Below are positions 8,979 to 17,831 of a DNA stretch of 64,000 bases, in pieces (position 1 is the stretch's first letter; every line of letters begins with the position of its first letter). Under the pieces are notes generated by a model that saw only the letters and a list, made by a program, of their open reading frames with translations, did not search any database and had not been told where the DNA came from. Position numbers and translations under genes: made by a program. Source of the stretch: Propionigenium maris DSM 9537 (GTDB lineage: Bacteria > Fusobacteriota > Fusobacteriia > Fusobacteriales > Fusobacteriaceae); contig NZ_BSDY01000005.1 of NCBI RefSeq assembly GCF_027925155.1, positions 124,001 to 188,000 on the forward strand. The letters are read 5' to 3'.

Positions 8979-11776
8979 TGTCTGAAGAGAGAGATTATGG
9001 AAAAACCCTAAACCTTCCCAAGACAAGTTTCCAAATGAGAGCAAACTTGCCTAACAAGGAGCCACTAATCATTAAGCAGTGGAATAAGGACGATATCTAC
9101 AAAAAAAGTTTAGAAAACAGAGGGGAGCATTTCATTCTACATGACGGACCTCCATATGCAAATGGAAACATTCATATAGGGCACGCACTAAACAAGATAC
9201 TAAAGGATATTATCTTAAAATATAAGAGGCTACAGGGATACAACGCACCATATGTACCTGGATGGGATACTCACGGTCTTCCTATCGAGCTAAAGGTAAC
9301 TGAGGAGCTTGGAGAGAAAGCTAAAACTATGTCTCCAATGAAGATAAGAGAGAAGTGTACAAAGTACGCTAAAAAGTGGGTAAATACTCAGATGGAGCAG
9401 TTTAAGAGACTGGGAATCATGGGAGAGTGGGAGAGACCATACCTTACTCTTAACCCAGAGTATGAAGCAAAGCAGCTGGAGGTATTCGGAGAGCTGTACA
9501 AGAATGGATATATCTTTAAGGGATTAAAGCCTATCTACTGGTCGCCAGCTACAGAGACAGCGCTAGCTGAAGCAGAGATCGAGTATAGAGACCACGTATC
9601 ACCATCTATCTATGTAAAGATGGAAGGTAACGCAGACCTTCTAGAGAAGCTAGGTCTAGATGAAGCATCTATGGTAATCTGGACAACTACTCCATGGACT
9701 ATGCCTGCAAATATGGCAATTTCGCTACATGCAGAGTTTGAGTACGGAGTATATAAGACAGTTAAAGGAAACCTAGTTCTTGCAAAGGAACTTGCTGAAA
9801 AAGCTCTAGCTGAGATGGGAATCGAAGATGCTGAACTTATAAAGGAGTTTGTAGGAGCAGACCTAGAGAGGACTACATATAAGCACCCGTTCCTAGAGAG
9901 AACAGGCATGGTTATCCTAGGAGATCACGTTACTCTTGAAGCTGGTACAGGGTGTGTACACACTGCCCCTGGACACGGTCAGGATGACTACGTAGTGGCA
10001 ACTAGATATGGAATAGATGTAGTTTCACCAATCAACAACAAGGGACACCTTACAGAGGAGGCTGGACAGTTTGCCGGACTATTCTATAAGAAAGCAAACA
10101 AGGAGATCGCAGCTCACATGGAGGAGACAGGACACCTGTTAGCCCTTAAGGAGATAGAGCACTCATATCCACATGACTGGAGATCAAAAACTCCTGTAAT
10201 CTTCAGAGCTACTGAGCAGTGGTTTGTTAAGGCAGAGGGGTCTGACCTTAGAGAGAAGGCGCTAGAGGCTCTTGATAATGTAGAGTTCATTCCTGCATGG
10301 GGAAGAAACAGAATCGGAAGCATGCTAGAGAACAGACCGGACTGGTGCATCTCAAGACAGAGAGTCTGGGGAGTACCAATTCCTGTATTCTACAATGAGG
10401 CTACTGGAGCAGAGATATTTGAAGCAGATATCCACGAAAGAGTTATTGAGCTTGTGAAGAAGGAAGGTTCTATCGCATGGCTTAAGTACTCAGCTGAGGA
10501 GCTAATCGGAGAGGAGCTTCTTGCTAAGTATAACCTAGAGGGTGTAGAGCTTAGAAAAGAAACTAACATCATGGACGTATGGTTTGATTCAGGGGTATCC
10601 CACAGAGCAGTATGCGAGGAGAGAGATAACCTTAGAAGACCTGCAGACCTTTACTTAGAGGGGTCCGATCAGCACAGAGGATGGTTCCAGACATCCCTTC
10701 TGACTTCAATCGGTTCTACAGGGGATGCTCCATTTAAAACACTTCTTACTCACGGATTCGTTAACGACGGAGAGGGAAGAAAGATGTCTAAATCTGTAGG
10801 TAACGTAGTATCTCCAGAGGAAGTAATCAAGAAGTATGGGGCGGACATCCTTAGACTGTGGTGTGCATCTGTAGACTACAGAGATGACGTAAAGATCTCG
10901 GAAAATATGCTTAAGCAGATGGCAGAGGCATACAGAAGAGTAAGAAATACAGCTAGATACATCCTTGGAAACACAAGTGACTTCAACCCTGCAACGGATA
11001 AGGTAGCTTATGAGAACCTTACTGAAACAGATAAGTGGGCACTACACAAACTAGAGACACTGAAGAGAAGAACAACTGAAAACTACGACAAGTATGAGTT
11101 CTACAACCTGTTCCAGGATATCCACTACTTTGCAGGTATCGACATGTCTGCATTCTACCTAGATATCATCAAGGACAGATTATACACTGAAAAGACAGAC
11201 TCAGTAGAGAGAAGAGCAGCTCAGACAGTAATGTATGAGATCCTTGTTACTATGAACAAGATGATCGCTCCAATCCTTTCATTCACAGCTGAGGAGATCT
11301 GGTCTAAGCTAGGAGAGGAAGGAAAGGAAGCAGAATCTATCCTTCTTACAGACTGGTATGAAAATAAGGATGAGTACCTGAATGAAGCTGTAGAAGCTAA
11401 GTGGGACAACCTGATAAAGCTTAGAAAGGAAGCTAACAAGGTTCTTGAAAGAGCTAGACAGGGAGAGAACAAGATAATCGGAAACTCTCTAGATGCAAAG
11501 GTAGCACTAGTTGTGGACAATGCTGAGATGAAGGAAGTAATCCAGAAGAACATGAAGCTTGTAGAGGATATCCTAATCGTATCTGAGCTAGTTCTTGCAG
11601 ATGCAGCAGATGAAACATTCACTGCAGCTGAAGAGGTAGAGGGACTATCTATCAAGGTAGAGCACGCAAGCGGAGATAAGTGTGAGAGATGCTGGAAGTA
11701 CTCTACTGAGCTTGGAAAGGCAGATGCTGAGCACCCAACTCTTTGTCCAAGATGTTCAGGTGTACTTACTAAATAA
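8978..11776 (+). CDS. ileS: isoleucyl-tRNA synthetase
   Basis: Class I synthetase charging tRNA-Ile. At 932 residues it has the HIGH signature (HIGH, 66-69), the KMSKS loop (602-606), the CP1 editing region between them ([13 protein letters not shown]), and a C-terminal zinc-binding segment with Cys902, Cys905, Cys923 and Cys926. This is the bacterial IleRS arrangement. The ATG overlaps the stop of the upstream sensor protein by one base, so it is translationally coupled. No T-box leader is visible. A hairpin at 11791-11810 follows. Confidence 0.97.
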   Translation: MSEERDYGKTLNLPKTSFQMRANLPNKEPLIIKQWNKDDIYKKSLENRGEHFILHDGPPYANGNIHIGHALNKILKDIILKYKRLQGYNAPYVPGWDTHGLPIELKVTEELGEKAKTMSPMKIREKCTKYAKKWVNTQMEQFKRLGIMGEWERPYLTLNPEYEAKQLEVFGELYKNGYIFKGLKPIYWSPATETALAEAEIEYRDHVSPSIYVKMEGNADLLEKLGLDEASMVIWTTTPWTMPANMAISLHAEFEYGVYKTVKGNLVLAKELAEKALAEMGIEDAELIKEFVGADLERTTYKHPFLERTGMVILGDHVTLEAGTGCVHTAPGHGQDDYVVATRYGIDVVSPINNKGHLTEEAGQFAGLFYKKANKEIAAHMEETGHLLALKEIEHSYPHDWRSKTPVIFRATEQWFVKAEGSDLREKALEALDNVEFIPAWGRNRIGSMLENRPDWCISRQRVWGVPIPVFYNEATGAEIFEADIHERVIELVKKEGSIAWLKYSAEELIGEELLAKYNLEGVELRKETNIMDVWFDSGVSHRAVCEERDNLRRPADLYLEGSDQHRGWFQTSLLTSIGSTGDAPFKTLLTHGFVNDGEGRKMSKSVGNVVSPEEVIKKYGADILRLWCASVDYRDDVKISENMLKQMAEAYRRVRNTARYILGNTSDFNPATDKVAYENLTETDKWALHKLETLKRRTTENYDKYEFYNLFQDIHYFAGIDMSAFYLDIIKDRLYTEKTDSVERRAAQTVMYEILVTMNKMIAPILSFTAEEIWSKLGEEGKEAESILLTDWYENKDEYLNEAVEAKWDNLIKLRKEANKVLERARQGENKIIGNSLDAKVALVVDNAEMKEVIQKNMKLVEDILIVSELVLADAADETFTAAEEVEGLSIKVEHASGDKCERCWKYSTELGKADAEHPTLCPRCSGVLTK

Positions 11777-11790
11777 TCTATAAAGGATTT

Positions 11791-11820
11791 GTGGCGGGAT
11801 CTCCCGTCACATTCTTCTTA
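11791..11820 (+). terminator. hairpin after ileS
   Basis: A 9-bp stem with one G-U pair (GTGGCGGGA / TCCCGTCAC) and a minimal 2-nt loop is followed by the weak T tract attcttctt. It may terminate partially; lspA starts 30 nt later. Confidence 0.5.
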
Positions 11821-11849
11821 AAAAATAAAAGTTACCAGGGGATGAAATA

Positions 11850-12317
11850 ATGTACTATATTATACTTATTACTGCTCTAATAATCGTAGATCAGTGGACA
11901 AAACATTTAACTGTAGCTAACCTTGTAGAGGGACAGAGCTTCCCCCTGATATTTGATTTCTTTCACCTGACATATGTAAAAAACAGAGGGGTAGCCTTTG
12001 GTATGTTTCAGGGGAAGATACCTGTTATTTCTGTTGTGACAGTTTTAGCAATAATAGGGATAAGCTGGTACCTTGTAAAGAGTGTAAAGAATAAGAAGAA
12101 TAAACTTGAAAACATTGCATACGCCTTCATCCTTTCAGGGGCCATTGGAAACATGATCGACAGACTCACAAGAGGCTTTGTTGTGGATATGATGGACTTC
12201 AGAGGGATATGGAGCTATGTATTTAACTTGGCAGATGTATGGATAAATATAGGGGTAGCCTTCATCATACTATCTGAGTTTATGAGTTCAAGAAAAAAGA
12301 GGGAGCAAGAGAAGTAA
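11850..12317 (+). CDS. lspA: lipoprotein signal peptidase (signal peptidase II)
   Basis: Inner-membrane aspartyl peptidase that removes prolipoprotein signal peptides. The 155 residues carry four hydrophobic segments and all family boxes: Asp14 (VDQWTK), NRGVAFG (45-51), GNMIDRL with catalytic Asp104, and FNLAD with catalytic Asp129. The ribosome site is ccagggg before the ATG. It sits between ileS and glyQ; pairing with ileS is common in bacteria. A second, degenerate LspA-like gene lies at 35976-36389, and this is the copy expected to be active. Confidence 0.96.
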   Translation: MYYIILITALIIVDQWTKHLTVANLVEGQSFPLIFDFFHLTYVKNRGVAFGMFQGKIPVISVVTVLAIIGISWYLVKSVKNKKNKLENIAYAFILSGAIGNMIDRLTRGFVVDMMDFRGIWSYVFNLADVWINIGVAFIILSEFMSSRKKREQEK

Positions 12318-12339
12318 AATCGTTAGAGGAGGAAAGCAG

Positions 12340-13209
12340 ATGACTTTTCAAGAGATGATATTTAAACTTCAAGAATATTGGAGTTCAAAGGGGTGCGTAC
12401 TAGGAAACCCTTACGATATAGAGACAGGAGCAGGAACATTCAACCCAAGTACATTCCTTATGTCACTGGGACCTGAGCCTTGGAATGTGGCTTATGTGGA
12501 GCCTTCAAGAAGACCTAAGGATGGTAGATATGGTGAGAACCCTAACAGAGTTTACCAGCACCACCAGTTCCAGGTAATCATGAAGCCATCGCCGCAGAAT
12601 ATCCAGGAGCTATACCTAGAGAGTCTGAAGGTGCTTGGAATAGATCCGCAAAAGCACGACATCAGATTTGTAGAGGATGACTGGGAGTCGCCGACTCTTG
12701 GAGCCTGGGGTCTTGGATGGGAAGTATGGCTTGATGGAATGGAGATCACTCAGTTTACGTACTTCCAGCAGGTAGGAGGACTTGAGCTAGATGTGGTACC
12801 ATCAGAGCTTACATACGGACTAGAAAGAATCGCTCTATATATCCAGGGAAAGGAAAGCATCTATGACCTTGAGTGGACAAAGGGTGTAAAGTACGGGGAC
12901 ATCAGATTCCAGTATGAGTATGAAAACTCTAAATATGCCTTTGAGGTTGCAGACCTTGACCTTCACTTTAAGTGGTTTGACGACTATGAAGCAGAAGCTG
13001 TAAGAGCTTTAGATGAGGGATTAGTACTTCCTGCATATGACTATGTGTTAAAGTGTTCACACACCTTTAATGTACTAGATTCGAGAGGTGCTATCTCTAC
13101 TACTGAAAGGATGTCTTACATACTAAGAGTAAGAAACCTTGCAAAGAGATGTGCTGAAATATATGTTAAAAACAGAAAGGATCTAGGGCACCCGCTTTTA
13201 AATAAGTAG
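12340..13209 (+). CDS. glyQ: glycyl-tRNA synthetase alpha subunit
   Basis: Catalytic subunit of the heterotetrameric (alpha2beta2) bacterial GlyRS. The 289 residues begin with the typical [19 protein letters not shown] and contain the family motifs [17 protein letters not shown] and LTYGLERIA. The ribosome site is gaggagga, 23 nt after lspA. It is followed by glyS. The two-subunit form is typical of many bacteria including Fusobacteriota, in contrast to the single-chain GlyRS of most Firmicutes and eukaryotes. Confidence 0.97.
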   Translation: MTFQEMIFKLQEYWSSKGCVLGNPYDIETGAGTFNPSTFLMSLGPEPWNVAYVEPSRRPKDGRYGENPNRVYQHHQFQVIMKPSPQNIQELYLESLKVLGIDPQKHDIRFVEDDWESPTLGAWGLGWEVWLDGMEITQFTYFQQVGGLELDVVPSELTYGLERIALYIQGKESIYDLEWTKGVKYGDIRFQYEYENSKYAFEVADLDLHFKWFDDYEAEAVRALDEGLVLPAYDYVLKCSHTFNVLDSRGAISTTERMSYILRVRNLAKRCAEIYVKNRKDLGHPLLNK

Positions 13210-13251
13210 AGAGAAGAGCTTAAAAAAGCAGCCTAGAGGAGGAGAAAAATA

Positions 13252-15324
13252 GTGAGAATCCTATTAGAAATCGGAATGGAAGAAATACCTGCTGGATTTT
13301 TAAAACCAGCATTAAATGATATGAAGAAGGCTATCAGCAAGAACTTTAAGGAAAACAGAATTTCCTTTGATGAGGTAAAGACCTACGGAACTCCTAGAAG
13401 ACTTGTAATGTGTGTAGAGGGAGTAGCTGAAAAACAGGAGGACCTGAATGTAGTAAACACAGGTCCTGCGAAGTCTGTGGCTTACTCTGAAAACGGAGAG
13501 CTTACAAGAGCTGGAATGGGATTTGCCAAGTCTCAGGGGGTAGAGCCTACAGATCTTGAGATAATAGAGACTCCTAAGGGAGAGTATATCGGAGTAAGAA
13601 AGTTTGTAGAGGGGCAGGAGACTAAATCTCTTATTGCAGATACACTTAAAGGACTTGTAGAGGGGCTAAGCTTCCCTAAGTCTATGAAGTGGTCTGATAA
13701 GCAGATGAGGTTTGCCAGACCAATAAAGTGGTTCCTTGCTATGGCAGACAGCGACCTTGTGGAGTTTGAGATCGAGGGAATCAAGAGCGGACTTTCATCT
13801 AGAGGACACAGATTCTTTGGAGAGGACTTTACAGTAGCTACAATAGATGAGTACTTTACAAAGGTAAGGGAAAACAATGTAATTATCGATATAGCTGAGA
13901 GAAGGCAGCTTATCCTGGATATGATAGATGAGAAGTGCACAACAGCAGATGAGGTTGTAAGAGTGGATGAGAATCTTCTAGATGAGGTAACTAACCTAAT
14001 CGAGTATCCATATCCAATCGTTGGAACATTTAACTCTGAGTTCCTAGAGGTACCTCAGGATGTGCTTATAATCTCAATGCAGGTTCACCAGAGATACTTC
14101 CCTATCCTAGACAAGAACGGAAAGCTTCTGCCTAAGTTTGTAGTTATCAGAAATGGTATTGAGGACTCTGATCACGTAAGAATAGGAAATGAGAAGGTTC
14201 TTTCTGCGAGACTTTCAGATGCAAGATTCTTCTATCAGGAGGACCTAAAGAAGCCTCTGGCAGACAATGTAGAGAAGCTTAAGACAGTAGTATTCCAGAA
14301 GGACCTGGGAACTATCTACAACAAGTTAGAGAGAAGTAAGAAGCTGGCTGAGTACCTTCTGGAAGAGGTAAACAAGACATCTTCTTTAGAGAGTGTTCTC
14401 AGAACGATACATCTTTCTAAGGCTGACCTTGTTTCCCACATGATAGGAGAGAAGGAGTTTACTAAGCTGCAGGGATTCATGGGAGCAGAGTATGCCCTTA
14501 AGTCTGGAGAGACTGAGGAAGTTTCCAAGGGGATAGAGGAGCACTACTACCCTAGATACCAGGGAGATACCCTTCCTAAGGGAATAGAGGGGATCACAGC
14601 TGGTATAGCAGACAGAATGGATACACTGGTAGGATGCTTTGGAATAGGTCTGATTCCAAGCGGATCTAAGGATCCATTTGCTCTTAGAAGAGCAGCTCTT
14701 GCAATAGTTAACATTATCCTGGACTCTAAGCTGGATATCTCTCTTAACAAGCTTACTGTAAGAATGATAGATATCCTTGATGCAGCTGGAGTACTGAAGA
14801 GAGACAGAGCTGAGGTTCTTTCAGATATCAGCGAGTTCTTCAAGCAGAGAGTAATCAATGTCCTTGGAGACAAGGGATACAGAAGGGATGTAATCGCAGC
14901 TGTAGTAGATGTAGATTACGACAACCTGTTAGAGACTGTAGAGAAGATAGAAACTCTTTCTAGAGCAACTGAAGCTGAAGGATTTAACGACCTTGTGCTT
15001 CTACTTAAGAGAGTAGCTAACATCTCTAAGGATCACAGAGAGGTAAGCGTAAATGCTGACCTTCTTGTGGAGGATGCAGAGAAGGCTCTATTCGGTTTCT
15101 ACAGAGAGTTTGACTCAAAGTCTGAGCTAAACCTTCAGACGAAATCATACGACAAGTTCTTCTCAGATATCCTAGAGGGGAAGGATGTAATCAACTCATT
15201 CTTTGACAGCGTAATGGTAATGGATAAGGATGAAGCAATTAAAAACAACAGACTATCTCTACTGAGAGGATTAGACGGCCTATTTAACAAGGTAGCCAAC
15301 CTAATGCTTATAGAGGAGAAGTAA
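13252..15324 (+). CDS. glyS: glycyl-tRNA synthetase beta subunit
   Basis: tRNA-binding beta subunit of GlyRS, 690 residues, the usual length. It begins RILLEIGMEEIPAGFL, contains the conserved SGLSSRGHRFFG and LSARLSDARFFY blocks, and ends with an anticodon-binding domain. The start is GTG, chosen because a strong agaggagga site lies just upstream and the conserved N-terminus begins there. It is cotranscribed with glyQ (42-nt gap) and closed by a terminator at 15331-15360. Confidence 0.96.
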   Translation: MRILLEIGMEEIPAGFLKPALNDMKKAISKNFKENRISFDEVKTYGTPRRLVMCVEGVAEKQEDLNVVNTGPAKSVAYSENGELTRAGMGFAKSQGVEPTDLEIIETPKGEYIGVRKFVEGQETKSLIADTLKGLVEGLSFPKSMKWSDKQMRFARPIKWFLAMADSDLVEFEIEGIKSGLSSRGHRFFGEDFTVATIDEYFTKVRENNVIIDIAERRQLILDMIDEKCTTADEVVRVDENLLDEVTNLIEYPYPIVGTFNSEFLEVPQDVLIISMQVHQRYFPILDKNGKLLPKFVVIRNGIEDSDHVRIGNEKVLSARLSDARFFYQEDLKKPLADNVEKLKTVVFQKDLGTIYNKLERSKKLAEYLLEEVNKTSSLESVLRTIHLSKADLVSHMIGEKEFTKLQGFMGAEYALKSGETEEVSKGIEEHYYPRYQGDTLPKGIEGITAGIADRMDTLVGCFGIGLIPSGSKDPFALRRAALAIVNIILDSKLDISLNKLTVRMIDILDAAGVLKRDRAEVLSDISEFFKQRVINVLGDKGYRRDVIAAVVDVDYDNLLETVEKIETLSRATEAEGFNDLVLLLKRVANISKDHREVSVNADLLVEDAEKALFGFYREFDSKSELNLQTKSYDKFFSDILEGKDVINSFFDSVMVMDKDEAIKNNRLSLLRGLDGLFNKVANLMLIEEK

Positions 15325-15329
15325 AATAA

Positions 15330-15361
15330 AATCCTGCCCCTATGGGCAGGATTTTATTTTT
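15330..15361. terminator. bidirectional terminator after glyS
   Basis: A perfect stem (aaaatcctgccc / gggcaggatttt) with a 4-nt loop and T tracts on both strands. It separates the convergent glyS and the reverse-strand hydrolase gene. Confidence 0.9.
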
Positions 15362-15367
15362 TATTTA

Positions 15368-16573
15368 CTATTGTTTATTTTCTTCCACTGCCTTTTTTAA
15401 TCTCTTCATCTGCTTCTTAAGGATTCTTTTGTTGAAGAAGTTTATAAAGCTGTTGCTGTCTACCGAGTAAGCCCTGTGGGTAACTTTGGTTCCTTCTTCT
15501 ACCTCTTCCAGGATATACTCCAGCCTTATTATAAACCTCGGATCGCTGTAGTACATCTCCAGATATGTTGGTTCAGCATAGGAGGTGATAACTCCTAAAA
15601 ATTTCATATCCATTCCCATGGACCTTATTTTCTGAATAAACCTTGAGTTTAAGTAAGTTCCTTCCTCCTTGTAAAGGGTCTCCTCCCCAGAGAAACCCTT
15701 TATCCAATGGATATTTTTCCCTACCTCATTGAAGTATGAGAAGACCTCCTCTATGGGAGCCTCGATAACTGTGGAGTAGTTTAAAAACTCATCCTCTCCC
15801 TTGGTATAGAGGTTCCGCTTCAGAAATGACTTAGCTCTCTCAAAGGCTTCCCTGGCAGCTTCCCTGTTATAACTGCTTCCCTCAGGTACTGTGAAACCAT
15901 GACCGGCCTCCTTATAGAGGTATGCCTCTATTTCCGGGTGGACCACCATAAACTTATTAAGCTGGTCCACAGTGGATATGGTATCTAAGATTCCGTGGTG
16001 GATCTGGAGTCTTCCCTTTAAGTCGCTTTCCACAAGGGGGGAGGTGTAGAAACCGTGGAATGAGATCCCGGCTTTAAATTCCTCACTATATAGCATGTAG
16101 TCGATAAGGGCATCCCCTCCGAAGCAATACCCGACGACAGCTAAGTTATCTGTATCTACATGGGGATTCTTCTTTAGCTCCCCTATAGCACTCTCTATCC
16201 TTCCTCTCATAAGGTCTCTGTTCTCCCTATAGTAGCCTGAGAACTTAGCTGCGTCCTCGTGGGAAGTTACTTTGACATCCCTTCCATACATATCCATAGC
16301 CATGACAAGATACCCAGCCTCAGCAAACCTGTCGGCCTCCCTCATGGTAAAATCATCCAATCCCAGCCAGTGGTGGATCAGTAGGATACCCGGCCTCTTT
16401 CCCTTCTTGGACCTTTCGTAAACAAGGTATCCACTGAATACCTCCTCACCGTCTAGGTATTCTACTCTTTCTCCTGCAACACTTATCTTGGGAGGCTCCA
16501 TAGGATCCTTGGGAGAGTTTGAGCAGGCAGTAAGAAATATAATGAGAATTAAAAAAAATTTTTTCATGAACAT
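15368..16573 (-). CDS. lipoprotein: dienelactone-hydrolase domain fused to SRPBCC domain
   Basis: A 401-residue predicted lipoprotein with a signal peptide ending in the lipobox LTAC (Cys17). Residues ~45-255 form a dienelactone-hydrolase-like alpha/beta domain: nucleophile elbow GYCFGG (Cys150), Asp197 (HGILD) and His225 (AGHGF), the Cys-Asp-His triad of that family. Residues ~265-400 resemble an SRPBCC/polyketide-cyclase lipid-binding fold, opening with the typical STVIEAPIEEVFSYFNEV. The combination, anchored outside the cytoplasm, is unusual and the substrate is unknown. The second Met (residue 3) could also be the start; the ribosome site is aaggagga. Confidence 0.75.
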   Translation of the reverse strand: MFMKKFFLILIIFLTACSNSPKDPMEPPKISVAGERVEYLDGEEVFSGYLVYERSKKGKRPGILLIHHWLGLDDFTMREADRFAEAGYLVMAMDMYGRDVKVTSHEDAAKFSGYYRENRDLMRGRIESAIGELKKNPHVDTDNLAVVGYCFGGDALIDYMLYSEEFKAGISFHGFYTSPLVESDLKGRLQIHHGILDTISTVDQLNKFMVVHPEIEAYLYKEAGHGFTVPEGSSYNREAAREAFERAKSFLKRNLYTKGEDEFLNYSTVIEAPIEEVFSYFNEVGKNIHWIKGFSGEETLYKEEGTYLNSRFIQKIRSMGMDMKFLGVITSYAEPTYLEMYYSDPRFIIRLEYILEEVEEGTKVTHRAYSVDSNSFINFFNKRILKKQMKRLKKAVEENKQ

Positions 16574-16692
16574 CCTCCTTTCAGTGAGATAAACCTTATA
16601 AATTAATTCTATGGGAGAGTTGAGTAAATTCCTTCAAAGGTTCAGGGGATAAAGTATTAAAAATCAGGACTGTTCTGGATAAAAAGAGCAGA

Positions 16693-16720
16693 TTGACATA
16701 TTATAGAAACATGATATAAT
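16693..16720 (+). promoter_or_regulatory. consensus promoter for the TSCPD gene
   Basis: TTGACA (16693-16698), a 16-bp spacer, and TATAAT (16715-16720) with an upstream TG (extended -10). Both hexamers are perfect, so a strong sigma-70 promoter is expected. Confidence 0.85.
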
Positions 16721-16770
16721 GGTTTTTAGAGTTGTTGAGTAAAAAACTTTTAAATACAGGAGGAAGCAGA

Positions 16771-17007
16771 ATGAAAACTTTTAAGACATCAGGTGTATGC
16801 GCAAGAGATATATCATTTAAGGTTGTGGACGGAGTTGTTGAACAGGTAATCTTCAATGGAGGATGCAGCGGAAACACTCAGGGGCTAAGTGCACTTCTTC
16901 AGGGGATGAAGGTAGAGGATGTAGTAGCAAGACTTGAGGGATTGAACTGTGGTCCAAGAGCTACTTCATGTCCAGATCAGCTGGCTCAGGCTTTAAAATC
17001 ACTGTAG
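16771..17007 (+). CDS. TSCPD-domain protein (TIGR03905-like)
   Basis: A 78-residue protein with the TSCPD motif (65-69) and conserved Cys10, Cys32, Cys60 and Cys67, as in the small TIGR03905 family related to the C-terminal domain of some ribonucleotide reductases. The function is not known; metal or redox binding is inferred from the cysteines. The start is the ATG at 16771, behind the aggagga site. The frame is open further upstream to 16732, but that lacks a ribosome site and family similarity. A strong consensus promoter lies upstream and a terminator directly downstream, so it is a single-gene unit. Confidence 0.85.
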   Translation: MKTFKTSGVCARDISFKVVDGVVEQVIFNGGCSGNTQGLSALLQGMKVEDVVARLEGLNCGPRATSCPDQLAQALKSL

Positions 17008-17016
17008 ACCTATTAC

Positions 17017-17041
17017 AACAGCCCTCAGGGGCTGTTTTTTA
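17017..17041 (+). terminator. intrinsic terminator
   Basis: The stem aacagccc / gggctgtt is followed by a run of T. It ends the TSCPD transcript. Confidence 0.9.
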
Positions 17042-17103
17042 TAGCACTGAAGGAGAAAATATTCAGGTGGTTTTAGAGTGAAATTTAAAAAAAGAAAAAA
17101 GTG

Positions 17104-17132
17104 TTGACTTAAATCTCAAAAGATGTTAATAT
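17104..17132 (+). promoter_or_regulatory. promoter for the tRNA pair
   Basis: TTGACT (17104-17109), a 17-bp spacer, and TAATAT (17127-17132). It lies about 140 nt before the tRNA-Leu gene, with no other gene between. Confidence 0.65.
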
Positions 17133-17270
17133 TATTGAGCGTTGGAGAGGAGCTAAACGGTTTTTCTTCTTATAGCAAGCCACAGGAATTTGATTTTTTA
17201 TCATTTCCTAAATTGAAATTTTTTCAAGAATGATTTTAAATCAATCGCAGAAAACTTTACAATTTACTTT

Positions 17271-17354
17271 GCGGGGGTGGCGGAATTGGCAGACGCGCTA
17301 GACTTAGGATCTAGTGTCTTTGACGTGGGAGTTCAAGTCTCCCCCTCCGCACCA
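17271..17354 (+). tRNA. tRNA-Leu (anticodon TAG)
   Basis: An 84-nt cloverleaf: acceptor GCGGGGG pairs with CCTCCGC, the D arm contains GGC-AATTGGC-AGAC elements, and the anticodon stem ctaga/tctag frames loop cttagga with anticodon TAG at 17305-17307. It has a long class II variable arm, T arm gggag-TTCAAGT-ctccc, and encoded CCA. It reads CUA and, through wobble, other CUN codons. Confidence 0.97.
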
Positions 17355-17360
17355 GTTAAT

Positions 17361-17409
17361 TTATCAAAAGTCTATAGAATAGAGTAAATCTCTTCTCAAC
17401 TTTTGATAA
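17361..17409 (+). other. long hairpin between the two tRNAs
   Basis: Perfect 11-nt arms TTATCAAAAGT and ACTTTTGATAA close a loop that itself contains AGAG/CTCT. There is no T tract, so it is more likely a processing spacer in a joint tRNA precursor than a terminator. Confidence 0.5.
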
Positions 17410-17487
17410 TTAAAAAAGAATATTAAAATAACAACTTCTTCAAGAGGGAACTTGCTTCACTCGTGGGAAGAATTGTTAATTTAAGAT

Positions 17488-17572
<85 letters not shown>

Positions 17573-17581
17573 TCTGAGATC

Positions 17582-17606
17582 AACAGTCCTAAGGGCTGTT
17601 TTTTTA
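17582..17606 (+). terminator. terminator of the tRNA operon
   Basis: The stem aacagtcc / gggctgtt has one G-U pair and is followed by seven or more T. Confidence 0.85.
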
Positions 17607-17758
17607 ATTTGGGGCGCGAAATTGAGAAATTTTTATTTTTGGATAAAAAAGTACATGTGTAATACAAACTTTCGCAAAGCCTTTAGCATACGCTAAAACC
17701 TAGATAAATCAGTGGTTTGAACGGATTCTGGAGATTGTGAAAGAAGTGAAAAAAATGG

Positions 17759-17787
17759 TTGTAAAAGTGAAGGATATAAACTATAAT
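17759..17787 (+). promoter_or_regulatory. promoter for ftsI operon
   Basis: TTGTAA (17759-17764), a 17-bp spacer, and TATAAT (17782-17787), about 45 nt before the start of the PBP gene. It probably drives ftsI-priA-def-fmt-rex-folD, whose genes are tightly spaced. The 17607-17758 stretch before it holds only a small TTTAGC/GCTAAA hairpin. Confidence 0.75.
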
Positions 17788-17831
17788 TATATTGTCGAAA
17801 ACTAGATGCTTTACTCAGGAGGTGCAAGCCT

